From: Adiantum capillus-veneris
Taxonomy: Eukaryota > Streptophyta > Polypodiopsida > Polypodiales > Pteridaceae
DNA length: 60,000 bases
Direction: 5' to 3'
NCBI GenBank assembly: GCA_014529385.2
Contig: CM043942.1
Coordinates: 25,426,469 to 25,486,468 of the forward strand
Part shown: positions 1-10,149 of the stretch, piece by piece
How positions within the stretch are numbered: position 1 is the stretch's first letter
Layout of the letters: each line of letters opens with the position of its first letter
Made by a program: the position numbers and the translations under genes
Notes under the pieces: generated by a model
Seen by the model: only the letters and a program-made list of their open reading frames with translations
Told to the model about the DNA's origin: nothing
Database searches by the model: none

Positions 1-51
1 AGTGGTGAACGTAGATCTAAATCCAATGTCTACCAAGTGAGGGGGGATACT

Positions 52-330
52 AGGAAGCATCAGTGAAAATTTCACTTACAGAAACCTAACAACCTTCACT
101 GAGGACAGCTCTGAACATTGTTTTCAAACCTTCACTGAGGACAGATTTGAACATTGTTTTCAAACAAGACGATTGCACAAGCTAGCTACATAGTCAAATA
201 TAAACAAACTGACAACAAATTCATTATACCAGACATAAATGGAACTGTAACATCAGAAAAATGGCAAAGAAGGCATGACAAAATATCATTTCACAGAATA
301 AAATAGAATTAAGAACTATATAATGAGATC
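52..330. repeat. Direct repeat A, first copy
   Basis: This segment recurs at 10,634-10,916 with only scattered differences. Inside each copy a unit of about 34 bp containing CCTTCACTGAGGACAG and GAACATTGTTTTCAAAC is itself repeated twice in tandem (about 90-168 here). The copy ends at a TTAA (331-334) where the TIR element begins. The second copy has the same TTAA with no insertion, so A1 and A2 are the two halves of a local tandem duplication of about 300 bp that was later split. I see no coding sequence. Confidence 0.9.
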
Positions 331-441
331 TTAACACTAGAATGGTAACCTAAGAGGACATAAAAGTGTCCTTTCAGGGTTTTGGGAAAAAATTCCAAAA
401 CCATATTAGATCCACTCATTTTGAAAAATCCTTTCATGAGC

Positions 442-961
442 TTATAGTTCAATAACCACTACATATGGAAAAAATGAGAAACTTGTAATTTTTCTCATTC
501 CTTGGTCACTACAAGCCTCCAAAGTTGATGTACCAGTGCATTTTTCCCAAAACAACAATTTCTTATGGTTGATTGCATATAAATAAGAGTGGGGATTTTT
601 GTAGGACATGAGATAAAATGCCTCGTTAACTTCAATGGGTTGGTGAGCAAAACATATGGTTGCTTTTACCTCACTAAATATTTTTTGGGCAAAAAAAATA
701 GGTACAAAAAAGTTGCATTTTTGCCATTCTGCGAACCTATCATCAAAGTTTCTATAGTCACGCTCAATACAGATACTATATACATGTTTTATTAGTTCCC
801 TTTGGACCTTTGGATTCAAAAAAAGCCATGGAGCATGTCAAAAGGATAATGGATCTCTTACAATTGGAACCTTGGGGACAATGATAAAGTGCTAAATACA
901 GCAAACATGAAAAAACTCGGTTTAGCATTGTGACCTCTAGAAACCCATAGAAACTACTCAA
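442..961 (-). pseudogene. Unrecognised reading frame inside the TIR element
   Basis: Two overlapping minus-strand frames (961-776 and 819-442, 61 and 125 codons) lie in the left half of the TIR element. The second element copy has matching frames (25,180-24,995 and 24,993-24,727) with the same blocks, such as ERDYRNFDD, AEW, VPIFFAQK, HQPIEVN and FYLMSYKN. The conservation may only reflect recent common ancestry of the copies. The frame breaks near 800 in both. I do not recognise the protein; it could be a transposase remnant, a captured gene fragment or a chance ORF. Confidence 0.3.
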
Positions 962-1506
962 TATCTAGCCAAGTTTGTAGTCTATGATTAGATATGGTTA
1001 CTACCTACAAAATACACATAATTGGCCTAAGAAACTAGCAATATTGAGAAAGTTATACTTGCTACTCTAAAATGTATCGTATTCTTCAACAACAATCAAA
1101 AAACTCAACCATCATCATATACTATGCTATATAGCATATTAGGTCCCCCAAAACTCAAGGAAGATTAGCTTTATGTTATATATTACACATACACAATCAA
1201 AATTGAATTTGGATATCAAGAAAGCCCCCAAAAAAAATCATAAAAGTGCTAATTTTGGCCAAAAAACAGGATTATGCAATTCTTGTAAATTGGTCATAAC
1301 TTTCAATTTTAACACTTAGCTCTCCCTACAAGCATCAAAACATGTTGAGAACTATGAAGGCCTAACCTCTAACCATCTAAACCTCACAAACATGAAGTTT
1401 AGAGTGGTATAGTTGCCAAAAATTGGAAAAAAGCCAAAAACAGGACCCGTTTTTTCACACAGTTTAGGTTCAAAAATGTTGTGCAAGAGTAAGGTTAATG
1501 GTGAAA

Positions 1507-1756
1507 TGTGCGCTCCTTGCCGCACTGTCGAAGCAAGGGACTTGCCAATACACCATATGCGAGCCACAAACGGCTCCAAGCACACAACAAGCCTAAACTA
1601 GCAAGCTCAAGAAAACAAAGGGTGTGTCACTCACCGCTCTACGCTTGCCTTCGTGGTGGATTCCTCGCCGCGATGAAGAAGAAGCTGCAGTCGTGCCGCG
1701 CTCAACCGCTTCGCCGCCGTCGTGCCTTTGTAATGCTCGATCGCACACACACTCTC

Positions 1757-1789
<33 letters not shown>

Positions 1790-2083
1790 AGGAGGTGAAG
1801 AAGAAGAAGATGGAGATAGAGCAAGAGCACTCTTCAATTGCACAAATGAGAGAATGAGTAAAAATTAGGTTTAGTTGGCTTTTATAGGATCTCACCCCAT
1901 TCACACTTGGGCGCCCATGCTTAACCAACTAATCCCTTGAATGTCCAAGTTAAAGTGCGCCTCTCATCGGCGATCACTCTACCTTTCCCTATTGGACCGA
2001 CAAGCCCGGTACCTGACTCTACCAAATACATAATACGCGTCCATCGTAGGTGATGGGGTGTCCGTGAGCCGTGAGGGTTAACA
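1507..2083 (-). repeat. 3' LTR of the gag-protease retrotransposon
   Basis: Nearly identical to 9863-10443 and bounded by TG/CA ends. It contains a TC/AC microsatellite (about 1752-1789) that is 4 bp shorter than in the 5' LTR. On the element strand CTATAAAA (plus-strand 1880-1887) is a candidate TATA box. Confidence 0.95.
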
Positions 2084-2097
2084 TGCCCCCCTTCCTG
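2084..2097 (-). other. Polypurine tract next to the 3' LTR
   Basis: On the element strand CAGGAAGGGGGGCA abuts the TGTTAACC start of the 3' LTR. This is the expected plus-strand primer position for LTR retrotransposon reverse transcription. Confidence 0.85.
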
Positions 2098-3675
2098 ATG
2101 TAGATTCCGTCCTCGGAAGCTATTGAGTTGAAGCTGGATCGTCGAGGTGGAAGAGCATTTGAGATGAATGTCCTTAGCCTTCTTCAGTCACTGCAAAATC
2201 AAACAACATTGGCACAGTAATTGCATTCTCTTAAAAAGCATATGCAGTTTTAGGTAGACAAATTGATTGGTCAAAGAATTTCAAACAATTTGTTAGCAAT
2301 GAACATTAAATTTCAATGTAATCAAATCCAAAAACAGATGTACAGGTAGAAAATTAAACAAGTCTGGGGTCGCTAATTTGACGGTCGAAAAGCACTAGAG
2401 ATCGAATATTAATACCATGGGTAAGCTTCTTAACTTTCTGTGGTCAATTAAGTTGTTTAATCGCGAGAGCCAAGTATTCATGTTCAAGGGCTGACTAGAG
2501 GCTATATCTAGAAAACCTTGTAGTTAAGCTACCATAAAAGGAATTTCTCATGAAATCATCGCCTGACTGATTACTTTTTCTTTGACCCCCCAAGGTCTTT
2601 TCACACTGATTCAATTTTGATGTGTGTGCTTATTTTGTATGCCTTGGGTTTTTTGCTTTTCAAGGAAAAGCGCCCACACTGGGAACCTCTAGGGCTCTAG
2701 TACCATAGGCGATACATGTGAGTGAAGTACCAAATCAAGCCGAGATTTCTTTTCCAGCTTAAAATTTTACATTGTGGCACTTTGATTTTTTGTTTGTTCA
2801 TTTTCAGCATTTTAATTTTGTAACTTTGGGAGGTCATATAACACTGTTACATTCCCCAGGCTCATCACATTAGTAAACTCCCTTTATAATACTTAAGCTA
2901 AAGGTCAATAGGGTTAAGCCCACTAGAAAGCCCTAGTACATTTCATACAATGCTGCCTAAATCGGATTAAGAACCTAAGTAACCATTGATTATTAGGAAG
3001 GCATTCCCCATGGTATTAAGAGAAGATTTCTAATACCTAACTTGGTCAAACTAGCTTAGTCGGACTGCTTGATTTTTACCCCTAAACAAGTGATTATGAC
3101 AAAACATTACATTGAATTAAATGTTTGATACTAAGCAAATGCGCTGAATATTATGCTACCAATCACAATCAAAGCAGACAATCATAGATGCAAAAAGATA
3201 AGGGCAATGCTAATGGACAAGAAACACCTGTTTGTGTTGATGGTCGCGCTTGATTTGAAGGTTCCATGAAGATCCAAATCCTATCAATAGCAACACGCTC
3301 CTGTACACACTAGGAAACAAAAGGAATACCTCCAGGAGGCACATTAGTGGGAAAAGAGATCTTTGCTAATCACTCAACTCTAAAACAGAAACACTCCTAT
3401 CGTACTAATCTTACCTACCCTCCATCACTCAAGTGATGAGGATCAAAGGTGTTTTATGGCATAGGTTCTGTTTCACTGTACCAGATGTGACATGTGTAGG
3501 TCTGAGTCAATGTTTTGACTTTAATGTGCATACTCGTTTGCTAATTGCTCTTGCTCTTTTTTTTCTTTTTTTTTTGTGAGTATAAAGCTTTATATGTACA
3601 TTCCCTAAGATCGGAGATTAAGAGGTCAGGGAAAAAGGTTGAGAGGGAAACAAATGAATGAGGACTGCCAGCAAA
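2098..3675. other. Non-coding part of the retrotransposon between protease and 3' LTR
   Basis: About 1.6 kb with stops in every frame. In related autonomous elements pol lies between protease and 3' LTR. I find no YxDD box, RNase H or HHCC/DDE integrase motif here on either strand. The stretch sits between two similar polypurine tracts. Confidence 0.7.
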
Positions 3676-3701
3676 CACTCCCCCCTTCCTGGGGTAGATC
3701 A
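3676..3701 (-). other. Second polypurine-tract-like sequence
   Basis: On the plus strand AACACTCCCCCCTTCCTGGGG followed by TAGAT closely matches the true tract region at 2080-2105 (AACATGCCCCCCTTCCTGATG then TAGAT). It overlaps the end of the protease frame. It could be an internal (central) polypurine tract or the trace of a duplication that brought in the 1.6-kb non-coding stretch. Confidence 0.6.
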
Positions 3702-5150
3702 TACCGTTTGAAATGAGCTTGTCACCCTTTGAAACCAATTGTTCCAGTTGGTAATAGGTGAGGATTTTTGCCAGTAGTTTTCTATTACCCTAGGTGCCTT
3801 GTCAAGTTGCAAGGGTGGTAAGGTACTCTCCCAGGATTGAACTTGAAGTGGTTCATCAGGTGATTCTTGAACACTGGGAGGTGTGGATTCTTTTGTAGCT
3901 TCATTGAGGTCCACTACTATAGATGGAGACTGTGTAGAAGCTTTTACCTCTATGGATGTATTACATGATGAGCTAGAATCTTCATGGGACTCTCCCCTTC
4001 CTGAGCTAGGTGGAACAAATCGTTCTTTCTTTGGTACCCAAACTAGCTCGGGAGCGGGTGTGTAGCATTCTGTGATTTTTTTCTTTTCACGATCATTGAT
4101 TCGTTTTGGAGCTACGGGATTGGGCTCACTTGGGTCAGGTGATAGGTAAGAGTACAATCTACGTTTTGGCACCCAGATTTGATCATTTCCTTCATAGTAT
4201 CCTTGGGATTCCAATAGTCGTTTAGGGATCCATCGCAACATTTTCTTACTTTTCTTGGAGCGAGTGGTACGTTTCTTACAAGGCTTCTGTTTTTTAGCAC
4301 TAGCTATGGTCACTAAAGAAGCTTTAGGGACCCACCTGTATGTTTTCTTCGTGACATTAGGATGAGTCTTGTCGAAAGCGATATGCATTGCTTGTAGCAT
4401 ATTTAAGGGTATATGCATTTCATCCCCCTCAGGTGTTACCCAGGTCGTCCCCCTATTTCCCCAAGTGTCTATGGTTGATGCTAGGTGGACCCAATCCACA
4501 TTGTCCGACTCAGTCATCCCAGGTAGGATATCCATATAAGGAGAATCTTGGCCAATGTCTGTATCCTTCTTACAAGTGTAACAATATTGTAGTGGGGCCG
4601 AGTGAACTGTGGTGTCAGAGCGATGATCAATAATGGTTTTACTCCCTAAGGGGTGTACCTTACCAGTCACCAAATCCACTCTAAGGACAGAGTCTTGGAA
4701 TTGCAAATAGACATGATTTTTAGACCAATCATGAACCATTTGTGCTTCCCTCATGAATGGTCGTCCTAAAATCATTTCATATGACATAAGGTGTTTAGAG
4801 AAATCCATTACAATGAACGTATGTCGTACCTTGTGTCCTAGAACTTTGATCTTAAGATCCTTGAGCATCCCCATAGGTTTGGCTATGGTACCATTTGCCA
4901 TCTTTACCACAATGTTAGTAACACTGAGGCGGGGTTTTCCCATGGATTCCCAACAATCTTTTGTAACGATGCTAACTCCCGCACCACCATCAAGAATTCC
5001 CTTTATAGTTAATCCCTTGGTAGTGATGGGTAGGGTCGCATTAGACTCGTCGCCTTCAAAATACTGCCCTAATTCGTTAATGGGTACCTCGATCACAGAC
5101 TCGTGTCCATCTAAGTCAAGTGATTGCACATGATTTTCCTCATCAATCAT
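3699..5150 (-). CDS. Retropepsin-like protease with long W[VI]PK-repeat tail
   Basis: The 483-codon frame starts with a retropepsin fold: ILDGGAGVSIV at about residues 52-62 supplies the catalytic aspartate (DGGA in place of the usual D[ST]GA), with ILGRPF near residue 128 as the second hallmark. It would process gag in the particle. The remaining 330 residues are not polymerase. They are basic and proline/serine-rich and repeat a short motif four times (RWVPK, RWIPK, IWVPK, VWVPK, about residues 267-375). The frame is the same as gag upstream, separated by a single TGA, and the 15 codons before this ATG are open. The frame ends in a real stop with no pol behind it. Protease identity is seen from motifs; the role of the tail is unknown. 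Confidence 0.8.
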   Translation of the reverse strand: MIDEENHVQSLDLDGHESVIEVPINELGQYFEGDESNATLPITTKGLTIKGILDGGAGVSIVTKDCWESMGKPRLSVTNIVVKMANGTIAKPMGMLKDLKIKVLGHKVRHTFIVMDFSKHLMSYEMILGRPFMREAQMVHDWSKNHVYLQFQDSVLRVDLVTGKVHPLGSKTIIDHRSDTTVHSAPLQYCYTCKKDTDIGQDSPYMDILPGMTESDNVDWVHLASTIDTWGNRGTTWVTPEGDEMHIPLNMLQAMHIAFDKTHPNVTKKTYRWVPKASLVTIASAKKQKPCKKRTTRSKKSKKMLRWIPKRLLESQGYYEGNDQIWVPKRRLYSYLSPDPSEPNPVAPKRINDREKKKITECYTPAPELVWVPKKERFVPPSSGRGESHEDSSSSCNTSIEVKASTQSPSIVVDLNEATKESTPPSVQESPDEPLQVQSWESTLPPLQLDKAPRVIENYWQKSSPITNWNNWFQRVTSSFQTV

Positions 5151-5195
5151 AATCGAGTCAGGCCTATTTGGTTGCGCAAACTGCGGTAATCCCGT

Positions 5196-8100
5196 TCATA
5201 GCTCTCCGTTAAGGAATGCTCGAAGTGCAAGGAATAACTCAGGATCTCCATACAGCTTTGCTATGATCGTGGTTCGGACCTCAGAAGACATGAAGTCCAC
5301 TAGTTTGGCAACATTCATTGGCGTTTTGCAGGGTGTAGGTCCTTGACTAGGAACTGGTGAGGATGGAATCTCATATTCCTCAATGGGATCAGGTATTCCT
5401 TCGTTAAACATCCTTCCCAACAAGAAGGGTGTATGCTCACTTTCTGATGTCCCGTCCTCACTCCCTTCTTGGATGATACTAGATATGGCTAACGGTCTAT
5501 GGTTCATGTGGGGTGGATGAACTTGCGTGGGAAACACTGTGTCATGAATTTTGATATGCATGGGTTCTGGTTCTAGTTTCCTTTGAGTCTCCTCCACTAA
5601 ACCTCTTAGATGTTTCACCTGCTCAATCTCGTCTACTGGGTTTGGGTACGTCCCAATCTTCTTTTTACGATTCTTCCCTTTTTGCCCCTGCGGTTTTTCT
5701 TGGGGGTCTTGGATTGAATTTGGAAACACTTGTGGTGTTTTCAGAGGCTCTTTATGGTTTTCTCTTATTCGGTTTTCATTTGGTCCCATGTTACGGTTTT
5801 CCTTGTCGGTCTTTCCCTTTGTGGTATTGGTTCTAGTCTCCATTGTCTCGACTGAATCTGAATCATCCTCGAGGTCATTCATATACACGGGGTCATCTCC
5901 TGTTCCTATGTTTGTTTTGGAACTTGGCTTTGAATTTTCCGTATTCTGCGACTTCTTCCTTCGTGTCTTCTTTTTCTTTGCTTGGATAACTGATGCGGTA
6001 TCTCTCTCTTCGAGGATATGGCCTGGCCCTTGAAGCATGGACCGTGTAATCGCATAAGCAGGTGCAACGGGTGGTATTGGCGATGTCACACTAGCAATTT
6101 CGACCAAATTCAGGGGTGTGATTTTAGGCGCATTTGGGTTATAGGGGCATTGGGCAATCAAGTGATCTATGCCACAACGATTACATGTGAGTATTGGCAT
6201 TGCAGACGTGCTCCCTTGATTCACTTGCATCTGTGCAGCATTCTTTTGTAGCCTAATAGGGCACTCCGCTACTCGATGTGGTCCACCACACTCGTAGCAT
6301 TGAAGAGGTGGCCTCCTAGCCTGGGTGTTGATATTTTGACCTCTGGATGCGAGAGCAGCAGCTTGATAAACCGGCTTGACTTGTCCCCAACAATCTTCCA
6401 TGTAGTATATAGGACATTCTTCCAATGTATCAAGTCCGTAGGCAATACTAGTGTCTATTTCCTCCTCACAGCCATCTGCATAAGCATTTGATGGCTCGCA
6501 ACCCACTTGGTTCATAGGGGCGACTCTTGGATGCGGGGGCTGCGGTCCTAGCACAGGAGGTGGTAACGGTGTAGCTTGTACAACATTTTGAGATCTAGGG
6601 ACCATGTGTTGCGGTAGTTGCTCAACAGGTGGAGTAGGCATCAATACAGGAGCTCGAGGTGCATCCGTCCAGGCTACAGGTGTTCTATTTGCCATCATAC
6701 GTTTGATCATTAAACAATCCTTAGCTTGGTGACCATACCTACCACATGCGTTGCAAGTTCCATTAAATTTTACTCTAAACGTAGGGCACTCACTAGTGCT
6801 ATGTGGACCTAAGCAAATGGAACACCATTGTTGCTCCCTTCTTGGATACATGTGACTATTTTGAGGGGGTCGATTATCCTTAAGAGACTCTTGGATTGCC
6901 TTGGTGAGGTCTGTCAAGAATGTCTCAAATACCTTTGGCTCATTGGCAATGGGCTTTGCAGTCATGGGTTCATACTCAATGGCTTGTGAGCTAGTGGATC
7001 TCGTGTCAGTAGACACCCTCATGCCTGCTATCATCAAGTTGTCCTCTAGTTGGATTGCATTGGCAGTGACATCTTCCCAGGTTGTGATACCTCTAATCAC
7101 TAGTCCATTATAGATTCCTTCATTCCTCAACCCTCGAATGAATCGATCAAGCAGTTGGTTATTGTTGAAGCGCTCATTTACAGGGCAGCGAGAGTTTAAG
7201 TGCTTTAGACGACTAATGAAGTCCCTTACTGACTCTCCTTCCTTACGTTCGGCCTTCTGTAGCTGAGATGCTACACCCCAAAGCACACCTTCTCGTATGT
7301 ACTCCTTTAGAAACAACCTTCGAAGGGTAGGGTAGATTGTTTTCTCGTCCACCCTTAGGGTCCTATACCAATCTCCAGCCTTCCCACTTAATGTCAAGCT
7401 TAAGGCATTGCACTTATGTAGTTCGTTGCATTCCCCTAAGGAATCACATACTTGTTCAAACACTTCAATGTGTTTTCTAGCATCTTCGTCCCCATTGAAT
7501 TTTTGCGTGAGTTTGGCAATTTGTACTGCCTTACTTCTAGGCTCTCTATCAGATGCATGACGCATATTTTCCGCGATAGATCGACCTATGGTTTGAGCAA
7601 ACGCTGCCAAGTCACCTATGTGAGGAGGCAGGGCCGGTGGAGGTACTCTTGGAATCATATGTGGGAGAGGAACGGGTATCGGTCTTGGCATATGTGTAGA
7701 TGATGCAGGATATGGAACATAACCGGGCATAGGTCCACTCGGATAAGAGCTAGGGAGCGGCACTCGAGGAGCATAAGCAAGTGGTACAATTGGAGGTGTG
7801 GGGGCCATGTGTGCATAAGGGGCTAGAGGCACATATGGTCGAGGCCCCATATTAGGTACTACGACACTAGGTAGTGGCACTGCGCTAACCGTAGATGTCA
7901 TCGGTACATTCTCTGTCAGGCTTATCCCTGGAGTGAGCACTGTGTTTTCCTTGATAGAGGGTTGAGCCAAGTTAGGGAAGCTAAAGTTTTCGCTCGGAGG
8001 CTCAGATTGCATAGAGACCCCAGGTGAAATGACGTAAGATGGGTCCATGGGGCTCATTAGAGGAGTCTCCATTTGTGATAGAGTAGGCTGTTGAGCCTTG

Positions 8101-8630
8101 CTCGTATCCAGAAATCTCATGGGGCCAGTTGAGAGTATATTTACCCCTCGGTTTTGCCTTTCTGATTGAATAATGCCATGGATAACATTACAGATCATTT
8201 TCTGTTGATCTTCGATGCTCGTGGCACTAGAGGTGGATTGTACAATCTCTATCCATCCTACATGGTAGGCGTGGCCAGAGTGTAGATCCGTCAACACCTC
8301 AGTGTGGAGGTCGTATGTCCAATGATCATTAATGAACAATCCTTCTAGAGTCGACGTGTTAATGGTTTCTTGTGAGGTAGAAGCAATGTTGCTCCCCGTG
8401 GTTTTACTTGTCACCAACGGTACTCTAGAGGGAACTTCTGAAGGAGGCAGCTCAACAGGGCCTTCTTGGTAAGAAGTTGGCAGGATATCCACATGGACAC
8501 TCTTTGGGGGTGTGGGGTCCACGTGCGATGTGAAAGGAGATTCCACTTCCCCACCCCCTTCGTGTGCTTCATTTGCATCAGGTTCCGAGCGAGTAGCTCT
8601 ACCTAATGTTTCCATGAAACGGCTAAACAT
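5196..8630 (-). CDS. gag: Retrotransposon gag polyprotein with four zinc knuckles
   Basis: This 1,144-codon frame encodes the structural protein. A long proline-rich N-terminal half is followed by a Retrotrans_gag-type core at about residues 365-535 (FNGDEDARKHIEVFEQVC ... AGDWYRTL ... FISRLKHLN). Four zinc knuckles follow: CSICLGPHSTSEC (~602), CNACGRYGHQAKDC (~627), CYECGGPHRVAEC (~777) and CNRCGIDHLIAQC (~815). Only the second has canonical CX2CX4HX4C spacing; the others have CX2CX3HX4C. A lysine/arginine-rich stretch near 870 may bind RNA. The frame is open upstream of this ATG for at least 16 codons, and the true start is probably at 8878 in another frame (separate entry). It ends in a TGA (5196-5198) immediately followed in frame by the protease. 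Confidence 0.92.
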   Translation of the reverse strand: MFSRFMETLGRATRSEPDANEAHEGGGEVESPFTSHVDPTPPKSVHVDILPTSYQEGPVELPPSEVPSRVPLVTSKTTGSNIASTSQETINTSTLEGLFINDHWTYDLHTEVLTDLHSGHAYHVGWIEIVQSTSSATSIEDQQKMICNVIHGIIQSERQNRGVNILSTGPMRFLDTSKAQQPTLSQMETPLMSPMDPSYVISPGVSMQSEPPSENFSFPNLAQPSIKENTVLTPGISLTENVPMTSTVSAVPLPSVVVPNMGPRPYVPLAPYAHMAPTPPIVPLAYAPRVPLPSSYPSGPMPGYVPYPASSTHMPRPIPVPLPHMIPRVPPPALPPHIGDLAAFAQTIGRSIAENMRHASDREPRSKAVQIAKLTQKFNGDEDARKHIEVFEQVCDSLGECNELHKCNALSLTLSGKAGDWYRTLRVDEKTIYPTLRRLFLKEYIREGVLWGVASQLQKAERKEGESVRDFISRLKHLNSRCPVNERFNNNQLLDRFIRGLRNEGIYNGLVIRGITTWEDVTANAIQLEDNLMIAGMRVSTDTRSTSSQAIEYEPMTAKPIANEPKVFETFLTDLTKAIQESLKDNRPPQNSHMYPRREQQWCSICLGPHSTSECPTFRVKFNGTCNACGRYGHQAKDCLMIKRMMANRTPVAWTDAPRAPVLMPTPPVEQLPQHMVPRSQNVVQATPLPPPVLGPQPPHPRVAPMNQVGCEPSNAYADGCEEEIDTSIAYGLDTLEECPIYYMEDCWGQVKPVYQAAALASRGQNINTQARRPPLQCYECGGPHRVAECPIRLQKNAAQMQVNQGSTSAMPILTCNRCGIDHLIAQCPYNPNAPKITPLNLVEIASVTSPIPPVAPAYAITRSMLQGPGHILEERDTASVIQAKKKKTRRKKSQNTENSKPSSKTNIGTGDDPVYMNDLEDDSDSVETMETRTNTTKGKTDKENRNMGPNENRIRENHKEPLKTPQVFPNSIQDPQEKPQGQKGKNRKKKIGTYPNPVDEIEQVKHLRGLVEETQRKLEPEPMHIKIHDTVFPTQVHPPHMNHRPLAISSIIQEGSEDGTSESEHTPFLLGRMFNEGIPDPIEEYEIPSSPVPSQGPTPCKTPMNVAKLVDFMSSEVRTTIIAKLYGDPELFLALRAFLNGEL

Positions 8631-8689
8631 ACTAGTACTAGGCTGTGGAGCTTCGGGAGGTGCATGGCCTTCTCTCTCAGTGTTTGGGT

Positions 8690-8878
8690 AGGGTATGCTT
8701 CCATGATTTCTGAGTCGGAGGAGGAATCACTAGCGGCTATTTTAGGGTCTTGGGTGGTGCTACCTTGTGTCCCCGCTGAGGGTCTAGAGCTTATCGTGGA
8801 TGGGTAATGGGTATCCGTATGAACAGAGGCACCCTCAATATGATCGTGTTCTAGCACCCGCCCAGAGCGTAAGTGCAT
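8690..8878 (-). pseudogene. gag: Frame-shifted N-terminus of gag
   Basis: A frame beginning MHLRSGRVLEHD resembles the M-x-RSGR starts common in plant Ty3-type gag proteins and sits where gag should begin, just after the leader. It is one base out of phase with the main gag frame. The two frames overlap from about 8690 down to 8603, so a single-base insertion or deletion near 8690 probably separated them. Either this copy's gag is broken at the N-terminus, or translation starts at the internal ATG at 8630. Confidence 0.65.
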
Positions 8879-9840
8879 GTGCTTTTGATACCCTTAGGTG
8901 TCAAAAAGCTGCTCTAGGAGGCCTTATGACTAGTTTTTAGCGTGTTTTTTGTTTGTTTTTTGCTAGATTTTTTAGAGCGTGTCGTGGAATGGGCCGTGTG
9001 ATAGCTCGAAACGAGCGTATCGATCAGAGGGTCGTGCCGTGCTTTACAGCCCTCCGTTTGGTCACTCTATGCCCTCGGAATCCCTAAAACTGTCAATTTC
9101 CAGTAGGGAACTAGGCCCAAACTAGAAAGTCTAAGGGTGCAAGTGGGAAGAGAAAGGAGGAGAGTGGAGGACTTGTCCCACATGCTCTCATTCTCTCTTG
9201 AGGGAGTAGGGTATATATATGAGAGTGAGTCTAGTATATATCATAAGTCTGAGGGCTGGGGCTTGGGCTTGGGCTTGGGCTTGGGCTTGGGAAAATGATC
9301 CCGATCCCGATCCCGATCTATCTTTTATACAAACCAACCCGTCCGTTTTAAGAGTCACGTTTTTTATTTTCGAAAAATATCGCCGCCCACTCGCTCGCGT
9401 TTTTAATTTCCGATTTTTTTTCCTTTTTTTTTCAATTTTTTTTTTTTCTCAAAAAACTTTTTTTTCCAAAATTTTTTAACTTTTTTTTTTTTTGATGCAA
9501 AAAATACAGAAATTGAAAAAAATGCAGAAAAACGCAGAAATGCAGAAAATGCAGAAAAGACGCAGAAATTGCAGAAAATGCAGAAAAAACGCAGAAATTG
9601 CAGAAAATTGAAAAAACGCAGAAATGCAAAAAATTGCAAAAATTGAAAACGCCGAACTTGAAAATGCAAAAATTGCAGAAATTGAAAAAATGCAGACAAT
9701 AGCAGAAATTGAAACTTGACAGCAATTGTAGAAAACGCAAAAAACAGAAACCTTCCACACACTCCTTCCCTGCCTTTCCTATGATAGAAATTGCACCACA
9801 AGGAAGCGTAAAGTGCTAACCGAGCTTAGTGTAGGGCATA
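8879..9840 (-). other. Retrotransposon leader with short tandem repeats
   Basis: Untranslated leader between primer site and gag. It holds a GGGCTT hexamer repeated about five times (about 9255-9291), a GATCCC hexamer run (about 9297-9318), T-rich runs around 9417-9492, and a long degenerate array of GCAGAAA/AAATTG units (about 9500-9740) on the plus strand. The minus-strand ORFs over this array are low-complexity Phe/Cys/Ile strings and are not believed to be genes. Confidence 0.8.
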
Positions 9841-9858
9841 TCCCCGGCAGCAGCGCCA
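9841..9858 (-). other. Primer binding site, tRNA-Asp type
   Basis: On the element strand TGGCGCTGCTGCCGGGGA lies four bases inside the 5' LTR. It matches the complement of the plant tRNA-Asp 3' end (TGGCGCCGTTGCCGGGGA) at 16 of 18 positions. This is the usual primer of Athila/Tat-type elements. Confidence 0.85.
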
Positions 9859-9862
9859 AAAA

Positions 9863-10113
9863 TGTGCGCTCCTTGCCGCACTGTCGAAGCAAGGGACTTG
9901 CCAATACACCGTATGCGAGCCACAAACGGCTCCAAGCACACAACAAGCCTAAACTAGCAAGCTCAAGAAAACAAAGGGTGTGTCACTCACCGCTCTACGC
10001 TTGCCTTCGTGGTGGATTCCTCGCCGCGATGAAGAAGAAGCTGCAGTCGTGCCGCGCTCAACCGCTTCGCCGCCGTCGTGCCTTCGTAATGCTCGATCGC
10101 ACACACACTCTCC

Positions 10114-10149
<36 letters not shown>

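Noticed and set aside
4753-5133. 126-codon plus-strand ORF and similar plus ORFs across 3.9-7.7 kb
   Set aside because: They are antisense shadows of the gag and protease frames, with no motifs of their own.
9403-9801. Three overlapping minus-strand ORFs rich in Phe, Cys and Ile
   Set aside because: They are translations of the GCAGAAA/AAATTG tandem array in the retrotransposon leader; all three frames give similar low-complexity strings.
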